A stretch of 11,507 nt of DNA from an uncultured Muribaculaceae bacterium (GCA_947173755.1 CAMWGM010000029.1:1-11507), one strand, 5' to 3'. Counted from the first letter of the stretch, positions 1-7,696 are shown. Notes: generated by a model from the sequence alone, not told the origin. Translations and numbers: made by a program.

Positions 1-214
1 TGTACCCTGCGGTAGCAATTTCGATCAGATGATCTGGAATGTCACCATCTTCATCGAGATCCTTACCGGTCGCGATGTCAATGCCGCGATAGATCTGGCG
101 CGAATCCGCACTAATGATCTCGCCGTCGAACGCGCGTGCCAGATCGACGGCACGCCGAGTCTTGCCGGAAGCGGTTGGACCGGTAACGACTAACAGACGT
201 TTTCCCCCGGTCAT
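1..214 (-). CDS. miaA: tRNA dimethylallyltransferase (MiaA), N-terminal 71 residues, cut by window edge
   Basis: MiaA transfers a dimethylallyl group to N6 of A37 in tRNAs that read codons starting with U. Translating the minus strand from the ATG at 214-212 gives a P-loop GPTASGKT near residue 12, then EIISADSRQIYRG, the diagnostic MiaA substrate-binding segment. The usual GTAKP that follows is replaced by ATGKDLDE, a variant I recall from one of the two MiaA paralogues of Bacteroidota. The ATG overlaps the TGA of the upstream gene as ATGA, which supports both this start and translational coupling. The C-terminal part lies beyond base 1. Family assignment is firm; which paralogue it is remains inference. 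Confidence 0.93.
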   Translation of the reverse strand, partial: MTGGKRLLVVTGPTASGKTRRAVDLARAFDGEIISADSRQIYRGIDIATGKDLDEDGDIPDHLIEIATAGY

Positions 215-1542
215 GATCTGGTGAAACGGCGCTGCCAGAAACGACGCAGACGATAGAACGGCTTGTCCTGATTATATCGCGACACGTTGAGCCACAACGG
301 TGAATCGAAGTCGACATCCCAGTTTTCAATTCCCTTGAGCCGGAAAGCCGGGTGATAATGCTTGACCCTGTAAAGGCGCTTTCCATCGGCATCATAAGTC
401 TTCCAGGCCATCGTGACGGTGTAGAGACGTACAATTTCGGCCATGAGTTTGGGAGAAAGACGATGTTCGAACTTGAGTTCGTCGATACGCTTGAAACTAT
501 ACCACTCCCCTTGCGAAATCGAAGAGTTCTTGACTACATCGGGATCAGGTAGAGTCACTATATAGTGGAGTATATTAGTGTCGGTACCGGTCATCTCCGA
601 ACGGTACATGAACCTGAGGGTATACTGATCCTCCTTCAGACCGGTGAGACGCTCGAAGAGGTCGCGGGCATTCTCCATAGAGAGTTTCTCGCGATAGGGG
701 TACATGATCGAGGCCGGTGTGTCGAGAATGTCAGAATCGGGGAAATCGGGACTTCCCGGCTCATTACTGAGCCAGAATGTATCATCCTTGCCGAGGATAA
801 TGTATCTGACGGCCGTCGATGCTCCGTGACGCACCATGCTCCCGCGTGTATTCTGCACATAATAGGCCCAAAGCGTGAAATAGCGCATCGCCAGAAAGAA
901 GCAGGAGAGAATATAGAATGCCACCGGAACCCAGACGAAGATCAGGCGGTCGGCATCGTTGAGATTAACGTTGACATACTCAATGCTGTAGTAGACGAAA
1001 CCTGTCACTGTCATCACGGCAGTGATACTCAGCAGGAACCACATCTGCACCTTGCGCTCCTGATTGAGAAGGCGCCCGACGAAACCACGCTCGGCATAAT
1101 CGCCGAAAAGCGTGCGGCAGTTGCGGCATGCTGACCATTTGAATCCTCTTACAAGGGCAAATACGGTCAAGACAAGGGTGCAGGGCGCGATGATCAGCAC
1201 GGCAAGATAAGGGATCTGGAAGTTCAGCAGTTCCTCTTCGTAATAGCGTGTGATGAGACCTTTACTGTAGATCAGACTAATGATGATCATCAGAAGCGCC
1301 GACAGACCGAGCGAGCGGATGGTAATGGAGGGAATGAGCATGCACGAGGCAATCTCTGTGCGGTTGAAACGGTGCTGATAGAGCATCAGCAGTCCCATGC
1401 AGGTCAGGGTGATGATCGGAACGGTCACCATCGGCAGGAGGATGCTGAGTGTTATAGGGAGGATGCGGGCGGCGGTTGACACTACCCAGTTCATCCAGAG
1501 GCGGAACATCGCCTTTTCATATGCGTCGGCTTGAGTGTTCAT
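211..1542 (-). CDS. Five-TM membrane protein of unknown function (443 aa)
   Basis: I do not recognise this family. By hydrophobicity there are about five membrane segments: residues ~28-55, ~76-94, ~109-131, ~167-187 and ~199-220. A C-terminal soluble region of about 215 residues follows, rich in Trp, Tyr and Arg (ending RRFWQRRFTRS). A CRNC motif at 139-142 sits just after the third helix and could be a redox or metal pair, but with only two cysteines this is weak. There is no signal peptide or lipobox. The start overlaps the stop of the DPP-IV gene (ATGA, 1539-1542) and the stop overlaps the miaA start, so it is the third gene of the operon. The context of peptidase plus tRNA modification gives no clear role. 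It is real because of length, frame coupling and membrane pattern. Confidence 0.85.
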   Translation of the reverse strand: MNTQADAYEKAMFRLWMNWVVSTAARILPITLSILLPMVTVPIITLTCMGLLMLYQHRFNRTEIASCMLIPSITIRSLGLSALLMIIISLIYSKGLITRYYEEELLNFQIPYLAVLIIAPCTLVLTVFALVRGFKWSACRNCRTLFGDYAERGFVGRLLNQERKVQMWFLLSITAVMTVTGFVYYSIEYVNVNLNDADRLIFVWVPVAFYILSCFFLAMRYFTLWAYYVQNTRGSMVRHGASTAVRYIILGKDDTFWLSNEPGSPDFPDSDILDTPASIMYPYREKLSMENARDLFERLTGLKEDQYTLRFMYRSEMTGTDTNILHYIVTLPDPDVVKNSSISQGEWYSFKRIDELKFEHRLSPKLMAEIVRLYTVTMAWKTYDADGKRLYRVKHYHPAFRLKGIENWDVDFDSPLWLNVSRYNQDKPFYRLRRFWQRRFTRS

Positions 1543-3764
1543 CGCAGATTTCGGTTAAAATAGTCGAGCATTTTCGAGTAGACGTTCAGTCGGGCGTCAC
1601 ATCCGTTAATGCTATGGTTCATATTGGGATAGAGAAGCATGTCGCAGAAACGGCCCGAACTTTCGAGCGCAGAGACATACTCCATGGTGTTCGACAGGTG
1701 GACATTGTCGTCGGCAGTTCCGTGGATGATGAGAAGAGGTATGTTCATTCTGTCGACATAACTTAGAGGGGCCGAACGGTTGTAGCCATCCTCGTTTTCC
1801 TGAGGGGTAAGCATGAAACGCTCTGCATAAACCGTATCATAATAGCGCCATGATGTCACTGGGGCGATGGCGACGGCTGCGGCATAAAGGGGATCGGCGC
1901 CTGAAGAGATGGCCATGAGGGTCTCATAGCCTCCGTAACTCCAGCCGGTGATTCCGATACGGTCGGGATCGGCCCACGACTGAGAGGCCACCCAGCGGGC
2001 TGCGCTCTGCTGATCGATGGTTTCGTAGTGTCCGAGATCCCGGTAGACAACAGTTTCCCAGGCGCGCCCGCGGCCGAATGTACCGCGACCGTCGGCACAG
2101 ACCACCACAAATCCCTGCTGAGCCGCAAAAGGCATCCAGTCTATCACCCAGCGGTCGAGCACTTGCTGAGAGCCCGGGCCGGAATACTGGTACATGATGA
2201 CAGGATATTTCTTAGAGGGAGAAAAGCCTGCAGGGCGATAGATGTAGGCATTATATGCGAGTCCGTCAGCACCGGGAATCGAGATAAACTCAGGTTTGGG
2301 TGCCGAGGCGAAGCGGGAGGCGACGTCAGAGTTGTCGACGAGGGTCCTCACCGATTTGCCTGTGCGTGAATTGCAGAGATTGGTTGAGGGAGGTGTTGTC
2401 GAATTACTGTATGTCAGGCCACAGAATGTCTTGTCGGGAGAAAACCAGGCGGAGGCAGTGCCGTTGGAAACTGAAAGATCGGTGACGTTTCCTTTGGCAT
2501 CCTTGCGGCTGACTACCCTGTGGATCGCACCGGGAGCGTCAGATTGATAGAAGATATTTCCGGCAGCATCTGCTCCATACCACTCGGTGACATCGAAATC
2601 GCCGGAGGTCAGGGCTCGGTCGAGCGAACCTGCGTAGGAGTAGGCGTAGGCATGCTGACGGCCTGTTCGGGCCGAGAGAACGACGAAGCGGTCTGATTCG
2701 AAGGCGATCTGCTCGTAGGAAGCATCGGGAAGCCATGCTTCACTCTGTTCGACAAGGACCGAACGGCTCACACCCGAGCCGGGATTGACGGCAAAGACCT
2801 CCATGCGGTTCTGGGCACGGTTGAGAGTGACCACCATCAGGCGCGAAGGGTCGGCTCCTCCGAACCCGATGCGCGGGATATATTCCGTATCGGCATTACC
2901 GACCGAAAGATCCTTTATCTTGCGCAGATCAACGTCGTAACTGTGGAGAGACACTTTGCTGTTGGGTGTTCCGGCCACAGGATATTTGCAGGTAAATGAA
3001 CCGGGATAAAGAGCATACTTCTCCATCGGGTCACAGGTACCCTGATAGAGCGGAAAGGAATAAGGATGGACCTTGCGCTCGTTATATTTCAGGAAACAGA
3101 GTGTACGCGAGTCTGCCGACCACGCCATAGAGCATGTGGTGGTGAATTCCTCCTCATAAACCCAGTCGGGCACTCCGTTGATGATGTTGTCCGGCTTACC
3201 GTCGGTGGTCACCGCCACTTCCGAGCCGTAATCGAGTTTCTTAAGATAGATGTTATTGTCGGCGGGATCGACGAAGGCGATAATGCGGCTGTCAGGCGAG
3301 AATAGCGGCGATCGCTGAGGGTAATGCTCGCTGCTCAGAGGAGTGAGCATCCGGGTGCGGATGTCGTAGATATAGTAGCGTGCGGTGGTCGAGCGACGGT
3401 AGATGGGACGTGTACGGGTGGCCACAAGTAGTTTCGAACCGTCAGGACTCAGAATGAAACTCTCGATGGCCGGAATGTTGTTCTCGCGTGTGCGAGTGAC
3501 ATCCATGACCACTTCGATCTCCTTGCCTGTAGCGAGATCGATCGACGTGATGGTCTTCGCGTCGTCCGACAACGAAAGATAGCCCTTGCCGTCAGTCGTG
3601 AAAACGGGGCGGTCGAAGGATCTGACCCTATTATGAGGATAGACAAACGGGGAGAGGTCGGCCATTACGCTGACCGACTGACGGGGAGGTGCAGCCTGAC
3701 CGTCATATGCGAAAGAGAGGCTGAGAGAGGTTGCTATTATGAGGGACGAAACTAATGATTTCAT
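1539..3764 (-). CDS. Secreted dipeptidyl-peptidase IV-like S9 serine peptidase (741 aa)
   Basis: This is a prolyl-oligopeptidase-clan enzyme predicted to remove N-terminal dipeptides (Xaa-Pro or Xaa-Ala) from peptides in the periplasm. Residues 1-19 form a signal peptide (SLSLSFA, then YDG) without a lipobox cysteine. Residues ~40-480 are the beta-propeller (SPDGSKLL, SPDSRIIAF). The DWVYEEEF motif at 200-207 carries the Glu pair that holds the substrate amino terminus in DPP-IV. The alpha/beta-hydrolase domain follows: YSGPGSQ with the oxyanion-hole Tyr527, nucleophile Ser609 in GWSYGG, YYDTVY (642/646) of the S1 pocket, Asp685 in HGTADDNVH, and His717 in NMNHSI. Length matches the family (about 700-770). 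It starts 3 nt after the coiled-coil gene stop and its TGA overlaps the next ATG. All catalytic residues are present, so activity is expected. Confidence 0.96.
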   Translation of the reverse strand: MKSLVSSLIIATSLSLSFAYDGQAAPPRQSVSVMADLSPFVYPHNRVRSFDRPVFTTDGKGYLSLSDDAKTITSIDLATGKEIEVVMDVTRTRENNIPAIESFILSPDGSKLLVATRTRPIYRRSTTARYYIYDIRTRMLTPLSSEHYPQRSPLFSPDSRIIAFVDPADNNIYLKKLDYGSEVAVTTDGKPDNIINGVPDWVYEEEFTTTCSMAWSADSRTLCFLKYNERKVHPYSFPLYQGTCDPMEKYALYPGSFTCKYPVAGTPNSKVSLHSYDVDLRKIKDLSVGNADTEYIPRIGFGGADPSRLMVVTLNRAQNRMEVFAVNPGSGVSRSVLVEQSEAWLPDASYEQIAFESDRFVVLSARTGRQHAYAYSYAGSLDRALTSGDFDVTEWYGADAAGNIFYQSDAPGAIHRVVSRKDAKGNVTDLSVSNGTASAWFSPDKTFCGLTYSNSTTPPSTNLCNSRTGKSVRTLVDNSDVASRFASAPKPEFISIPGADGLAYNAYIYRPAGFSPSKKYPVIMYQYSGPGSQQVLDRWVIDWMPFAAQQGFVVVCADGRGTFGRGRAWETVVYRDLGHYETIDQQSAARWVASQSWADPDRIGITGWSYGGYETLMAISSGADPLYAAAVAIAPVTSWRYYDTVYAERFMLTPQENEDGYNRSAPLSYVDRMNIPLLIIHGTADDNVHLSNTMEYVSALESSGRFCDMLLYPNMNHSINGCDARLNVYSKMLDYFNRNLR

Positions 3765-3767
3765 TTT

Positions 3768-5186
3768 TCAGAACAATGAGAGTTGTGCGGCACTGTCGTT
3801 GACGGGACGATGGGGAGGCTCGTGATAGCCGAATTCGGGATCATCGCGCCGCGATGTGCTTGAAAACCCGCTCGGGTTGTCGAGTTCGGCGTCATATGGT
3901 TGTTTACGGGGACGTCCTCTTTTGCGACGTGGAGCCGGTTCGGGCTCGGGAGCGGGCGCAGGCTCCGGATCGAAAAGTTCCGCTGAAACAGTTTGATCTT
4001 CCGTTTTCTCCCCGGTCACTTCTGCGGAGGTTCCTTCAGGGATATGATCGGGAGCCGGCTGTGGCTGGTTCCAGTCTTTTGCGCCGGCATTGAGAAGATC
4101 TCCGACGGAAGCGGGGGACAACTGCGACTGAAGCCTCTTTATTTCGGAACGGAGCCGGAGTTCGGTATTGGCTTGGTTATACAGATTGTTTTCGATGGTG
4201 GACCGAAGCACCTCGATCTCCTCGGAGTAACGGCGTGATTTCTCGCGCTCCTCCTTCAGATCGGACTGAAGATCGGCGATACGCTGCTCCAGACGAGCCT
4301 TTACATCCTCGAAAGCTGAAATCTGGCTGGAAATTTCTTCGACAGCTGTTTTCTGCTCGATCTCGATCGCTGCGAGCGCCTTCTCATGCTCCTGCTGGAG
4401 TTGGATCAACTGTTTTTCTCCGGCGGTGCGGACCTCCTCAAGTTCCTGACGCGCGGCCGCAGCCGAGTTGCGCAGATCTGTGAGCATCGTATCAGCCATG
4501 CGTGACTTGAGTTCGAGTTGCTCACGCAAAGATTTCTCCCGTTCGAGTTCCGAGGAGAGACGCGAAATCTCGTCAGGATCGGCTGCATGATCGGCAGGAA
4601 CGGGATTTTGATCGACCGCGGGTTCACTCGTGCGGGGAGTGTGGCAGACTCTCATGGAACGTTCGAGTGCATCGATACGTTCGAGAAGAGATGCTTTCTG
4701 ACGCTCGAGACTGTCGGTGTAACGTTTGTCCTCGCGGATCGTGTGCTCGCGTGCGGCGAGTTGGGACTCAAGATCGGCTATACGCTCGGAAGTGTCGGAA
4801 TCCTTCGTGTCAGCCTCCGGTTTCTGTTCAGACGCCGCGGCATCTTTAAGTTTTGCCGATATATCCTCAATCAGAATCTTACGCTCGGATTCAATGGAAA
4901 GACATTGACGGACAAACTCAGGCTGAAACTGATTGAAGCGCTCAATGATCGCGTCGAAAATATTTTCGGGCAGTGAAACCTCTGCCGGAAGAGTCACCTC
5001 TTCCCAGGCCTTATGATCGGCCGTAGGGGTAAAGTGTGGTGGAGTCGAAGGGGAGGGAGGCACCTCTTCGGGTTTCTCGGGAGTCACGACAGAATAGACG
5101 GCCGTTGAAGAGTCTTCATACTCTTCAAAGTCGTCGTCATTTCCCGAAAAGCCGAGGGCACGTTTGAATGCGTTGAATATACCCAT
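3768..5186 (-). CDS. Coiled-coil protein with AT-hook and C-terminal clamp-binding motif (472 aa), unknown function
   Basis: No named family is recognised. Regions in order: residues 1-12 (MGIFNAFKRALG) can form an amphipathic helix followed by an acidic stretch (NDDDFEEYED), resembling the membrane-targeting start of SepF; 34-55 is Pro-rich; 68-117 is a helical segment; ~133-178 and ~204-356 are long heptad-like coiled coils; 400-419 is a Pro/Glu/Ala linker; 420-428 (RRKRGRPRK) is an AT-hook with the GRP core at 424-426; the last five residues, 468-472, are QLSLF, which fits the beta-clamp (DnaN) binding consensus QL(S/D)LF. The inference is a protein linking DNA, the replication clamp and perhaps the membrane. 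It is first in the operon, with its own promoter at 5246-5277 and a leader of about 54 nt. The short motifs suggest but do not prove function. Confidence 0.9.
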   Translation of the reverse strand: MGIFNAFKRALGFSGNDDDFEEYEDSSTAVYSVVTPEKPEEVPPSPSTPPHFTPTADHKAWEEVTLPAEVSLPENIFDAIIERFNQFQPEFVRQCLSIESERKILIEDISAKLKDAAASEQKPEADTKDSDTSERIADLESQLAAREHTIREDKRYTDSLERQKASLLERIDALERSMRVCHTPRTSEPAVDQNPVPADHAADPDEISRLSSELEREKSLREQLELKSRMADTMLTDLRNSAAAARQELEEVRTAGEKQLIQLQQEHEKALAAIEIEQKTAVEEISSQISAFEDVKARLEQRIADLQSDLKEEREKSRRYSEEIEVLRSTIENNLYNQANTELRLRSEIKRLQSQLSPASVGDLLNAGAKDWNQPQPAPDHIPEGTSAEVTGEKTEDQTVSAELFDPEPAPAPEPEPAPRRKRGRPRKQPYDAELDNPSGFSSTSRRDDPEFGYHEPPHRPVNDSAAQLSLF

Positions 5187-5245
5187 TGCGAGCAGGAGGA
5201 TGGCGGATTAAGGTAAGGAGAAAGCAGAGATTGGTTATTGTCTTG

Positions 5246-5277
5246 CAAAGATAGCTCATTTTGAGCATTTTTACAAA
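5246..5277 (-). promoter_or_regulatory. Bacteroidota sigma-ABfr-type promoter of the four-gene operon
   Basis: On the minus strand, -33 TTTG (5277-5274) and -7 TATCTTTG (5253-5246) are separated by exactly 20 bp. This matches the TTTG / TAnnTTTG consensus known from Bacteroides. Transcription should begin near 5240, giving a leader of about 54 nt before the ATG at 5186. Both elements match fully, making it the best promoter in the window. Confidence 0.8.
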
Positions 5278-5298
5278 TACACTCCGAAATAATTGAGT

Positions 5299-5320
5299 GT
5301 GTGGACACTCTGTCCGACAC
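5299..5320. repeat. Imperfect inverted repeat between divergent promoters
   Basis: GTGTGGACA (5299-5307) can pair with TGTCC+ACAC (5311-5320, one bulged G) around a CTC loop. An overlapping 6-bp repeat, GAGTGT/ACACTC, lies at 5295-5310. It sits between the operon promoter on minus and the glycosyltransferase promoter on plus, so it could be an operator acting on both. The role is inference. Confidence 0.35.
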
Positions 5321-5358
5321 AACCCTTCACAATATTTTTTCAACACGAAATTTTTTCC

Positions 5359-5366
5359 TAACTTTG
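5359..5366 (+). promoter_or_regulatory. -7 element of the GT4 glycosyltransferase gene
   Basis: TAACTTTG fully matches TAnnTTTG. At the expected -33 site (5335-5338, 20-bp spacer) there is only TTTT within a T-run. The element ends 8 nt before the ATG at 5375, so transcription should start at or within a few bases of the start codon. It also lies inside the longer reading frame that begins at 5297, which argues against that upstream start. Confidence 0.65.
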
Positions 5367-5374
5367 TGATTATT

Positions 5375-6379
5375 ATGAAAATCACGTTGGTAATTGACAG
5401 TTTGCTCCCCGCGCTCCTCTATGGAGGGACCCAGAGAGTGGTCTGGGCGTTGGGAAAAGCGCTCGCAGGAATGGGTCACGACATAACGATGCTCTGCGCA
5501 AGGGGATCCTCAGTCCCTTTCGCAAGGACGGTGGGGATTGATCCGTCCCGACCATTGGCTGCGCAGATCCCGGCCGATAGCGACGTGGTGCATTTCCAGG
5601 ATTCGGTACCGGAGGATATTGTACTGCCCTACATCGTCACTATCAACGGAAACCGTGTCAGACTAACCGAAGAACAACGGAAGTTCAGCGTCTATGTTAG
5701 CCGAAACCATGCTCTGCGGAACGGATGCCGAGCGTTTGTCTACAACGGTCTCGACTGGGAAGCCTATCCTGTCACTTCGGGAGCGATTCCGCCGATGGAC
5801 TCCCGCAGGGGATTTCATTTTCTCGGCAAAGCGGCCTGGAGGGTCAAAAATGTCAAGGGCGCCATAAATGTAGCCTTAAACGTAGACAGGAAATCTACCT
5901 TGGAAGTGCTCGGAGGAGATCGGTTGAACTTCAAGATGGGGTTCCGGTTCACGCTGAGTCCAAGGATTCACTTTCATGGCATGGCAGATGACAGTCTGAA
6001 AACGAAGGTGATTTCAGCATCGAGAGGATTAATCTTCCCTGTGCGCTGGGAAGAGCCGTTCGGGCTTGCAGTGACCGAGAGTCTTTATCTCGGAGCGCCG
6101 GTGTTCGCCACGCCCTATGGATCACTCCCGGAACTTGTAACCCCGGAAGTCGGCTATCTCACAGCCTCGTCCTCCGACATGGCGACGCACATCCGCGAGC
6201 AAGGAGCCGGATATGACCCGGTGAGGTGTCATGAATATGCGGCCGATCTCTTCGGATCTCGCACGATGGCTGAAAAATATCTGAAATACTACGAGGAGGT
6301 TATCAACGGGCATCCTCTTAATCCCTGTCACGAGCCATTGAAATCCGACGGTCGGATCGAAAAACTCTACTGGGAGTAG
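5375..6379 (+). CDS. Family 4-type glycosyltransferase (GT-B fold, 334 aa)
   Basis: Predicted retaining glycosyltransferase that moves a sugar from a nucleotide-sugar donor, probably onto a cytoplasm-side lipid-linked or LPS-type glycan; the exact substrate is unknown. The N-terminus MKITLVIDSLLPALLYGGTQ is the typical first beta-strand and Gly-rich turn of GT4 enzymes, which fixes the start at 5375 rather than the in-frame ATG at 5297. The C-terminal Rossmann domain has HFHG near 199-202 and the EX7E motif, E227 in EEPFGLAVTE to E235, followed by APVFATPYGSLPEL, all standard donor-site features. At 334 residues it is slightly short for GT4 (usually 350-400), with a compact N-domain. It is divergent from the coiled-coil operon and convergent with the GT90 gene, 7 bp away. 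Monocistronic by layout. Confidence 0.88.
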   Translation: MKITLVIDSLLPALLYGGTQRVVWALGKALAGMGHDITMLCARGSSVPFARTVGIDPSRPLAAQIPADSDVVHFQDSVPEDIVLPYIVTINGNRVRLTEEQRKFSVYVSRNHALRNGCRAFVYNGLDWEAYPVTSGAIPPMDSRRGFHFLGKAAWRVKNVKGAINVALNVDRKSTLEVLGGDRLNFKMGFRFTLSPRIHFHGMADDSLKTKVISASRGLIFPVRWEEPFGLAVTESLYLGAPVFATPYGSLPELVTPEVGYLTASSSDMATHIREQGAGYDPVRCHEYAADLFGSRTMAEKYLKYYEEVINGHPLNPCHEPLKSDGRIEKLYWE

Positions 6380-6386
6380 TCGGCCA

Positions 6387-7373
6387 TTACATCTGCCCCG
6401 TCATGCGGAAGTATCGCTCGGCAGTGAGCAGTCCGGTGGCGAGTTCGAGACGGTCGTTACGGAATTTTTCAATATAGCGGTGGGCGTTGGCTATGATCTC
6501 ATCCGCCTCCTTGGGATGGGAGGAATAATAGTCGAGCCGTTCGATGAGATCGGAATAATCATCTTTGATTTCGACATAGTGCTCCCCTCCCCGCAGCATT
6601 CCTTCGGCAAACCATGTCTCAACTTTTGGCCGCGGCATCACAGCCAGCGAGTTTGACGACATAACCCACTTGAGATTGCTGGCCACATCATTGCCCTCCA
6701 GACAGGCGATAAACCTGTAATTCAACTGGTCGCGCACGCTCATGAAAGGTTTGGCCCAGGGCTCGGTTCCCGGCAACGGGAGTGCCGAAGCGTGCCCCAG
6801 ATCGCATCGCGGATTGTCGAAGTATTTCCTTACAAATTCGAGTCGCCACGGCTGAGCGAGATGGTTGCGGCACACGATCATATCTTTTTTCGATGCAAAG
6901 TCCATTCCGTCGTCATCCACCCATCTGTAATGCCGCAGAGTGTTAAGTTTCAGAAGCACCGAGCGCGTGCAACCGCCGGTGACAGGCCGGCTCTTGACAA
7001 ACGTAGGTCGGTCGGCCTCATCGCGAAGGTCCCCGAATATGTAATCAAACCGCAGATCGGAGCGGAAATATCGGAGCACTCGGTATAGGTCGAGAAAGTA
7101 GACGGTATGCCTCTCCTTTTCTCCGAAGGGATAGCGGAGTTCACCGATGGTCTCCTCGAGCCCCGACATGTCCGCGCTCTCGGGAAGACGGCAGTAATAT
7201 TCCGCCCTGTTATCAGCCTCGCGTCGCTCAGCGGAAGTCAGATCAGCCAGCAGACGCTTCCGCTTCGATCTGAAGTAGCCTTTCGGCAGATAGTAACCGC
7301 CGAAACCTCCGGCATAGTAAGCCAGACGTCCGAGTCCTTTCGAGAGATGAAGATAGTAGCCGGGATTGTGCAT
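6387..7373 (-). CDS. GT90 (CAP10/LpsA-like) glycosyltransferase (328 aa)
   Basis: Resembles the CAP10/LpsA group of bacterial LPS-modifying glycosyltransferases (GT90), which add sugars such as xylose or galactose to surface polysaccharide. The recognisable core is residues ~219-276: YRFIACLEGND, ASNLKWVMSSNS, and later WFAEGM, HYVEI and DYSDL, matching the family pattern of D/E-G-N, an L-x-S-x-S helix, then WF and HY(V/I)P-type segments. An upstream portion (97-150) with SRPVTGG and LKLNTLRHY also fits the family. No signal peptide or TM, so it is probably cytoplasmic. The stop is 7 bp from the convergent GT4 stop, and the two may decorate the same glycan (inference). It has its own promoter at 7384-7391 with a very short leader. 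Confidence 0.8.
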   Translation of the reverse strand: MHNPGYYLHLSKGLGRLAYYAGGFGGYYLPKGYFRSKRKRLLADLTSAERREADNRAEYYCRLPESADMSGLEETIGELRYPFGEKERHTVYFLDLYRVLRYFRSDLRFDYIFGDLRDEADRPTFVKSRPVTGGCTRSVLLKLNTLRHYRWVDDDGMDFASKKDMIVCRNHLAQPWRLEFVRKYFDNPRCDLGHASALPLPGTEPWAKPFMSVRDQLNYRFIACLEGNDVASNLKWVMSSNSLAVMPRPKVETWFAEGMLRGGEHYVEIKDDYSDLIERLDYYSSHPKEADEIIANAHRYIEKFRNDRLELATGLLTAERYFRMTGQM

Positions 7374-7383
7374 AATTCACCCG

Positions 7384-7391
7384 CAAAGTTA
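7384..7391 (-). promoter_or_regulatory. -7 element of the GT90 gene
   Basis: TAACTTTG on the minus strand (CAAAGTTA on plus) matches TAnnTTTG. The -33 position with a 20-bp spacer (7412-7415) reads TTTC, one mismatch. The element ends 10 nt before the ATG at 7373, implying a leader of only a few nucleotides. Confidence 0.65.
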
Positions 7392-7485
7392 ATCAAAAAA
7401 AAGTAACGGCGGAAATAACTGTCGATTTTTGCAAATTCACCCGGTCAGTGGATCGTCAATACTTCAGTTCTCATAAAAGCAAGTT

Positions 7486-7511
7486 GGCCTTCCCTCGCCT
7501 GAGGGAAGGCC
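7486..7511 (-). terminator. Strong hairpin downstream of the sigma factor gene, probable terminator
   Basis: GGCCTTCCCTC (7486-7496) and GAGGGAAGGCC (7501-7511) form a perfect 11-bp stem with a GCCT loop. On minus it is followed by AACTTGCTTTTA, so the U-tract is weak. It lies between the end of the sigma factor gene and the GT90 promoter, which suits termination of the sigma transcript. RNA processing or a protein-binding site are alternatives. Confidence 0.5.
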
Positions 7512-7531
7512 GGAAAACCTGTTGCCATTTT

Positions 7532-7556
7532 TCTTAAGAATTTAAGAGATTAATCT
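7532..7556. repeat. Adjacent AT-rich inverted repeats
   Basis: TCTTAA/TTAAGA (7532-7547, GAAT between) partly overlaps the perfect 10-bp palindrome AGATTAATCT (7547-7556). They lie in the 323-bp region between the sigma factor and GT90 genes, which otherwise holds the hairpin at 7486-7511 and no convincing ORF. Function unknown. Confidence 0.3.
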
Positions 7557-7576
7557 TTTTGAGAATTTTACAGGGA

Positions 7577-7622
7577 GAGGTAGAGAGAAGTCTGAGCGTC
7601 TATAGTGAGGTGAGGTAGAGAG
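7577..7622. repeat. 11-bp direct repeat in the sigma factor downstream region
   Basis: GAGGTAGAGAG occurs at 7577-7587 and again at 7612-7622, 35 bp apart, inside a purine-rich plus-strand stretch. This may be only low-complexity sequence. Confidence 0.4.
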
Positions 7623-7696
7623 GTCGGTCTTCGTTTTACTCTTTCTGAATCCTCGGCGACAATGGGTGAATCACCGGGGAAATCTCTTCGACTATT

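Noticed and set aside
565..1134. 189-aa open frame on plus within the membrane-protein gene
   Set aside because: Antisense to a gene with clear membrane segments and coupled ends; composition is that of a shadow frame.
4518..4976. 152-aa open frame on plus within the coiled-coil gene
   Set aside because: A mirror of the regular Glu/Leu/Arg codons of the coiled coil; no start signals or motifs.
5297..5374. N-terminal extension of the GT4 protein to an ATG at 5297
   Set aside because: The -7 promoter element lies inside this stretch and the family's first beta-strand begins at the ATG at 5375.
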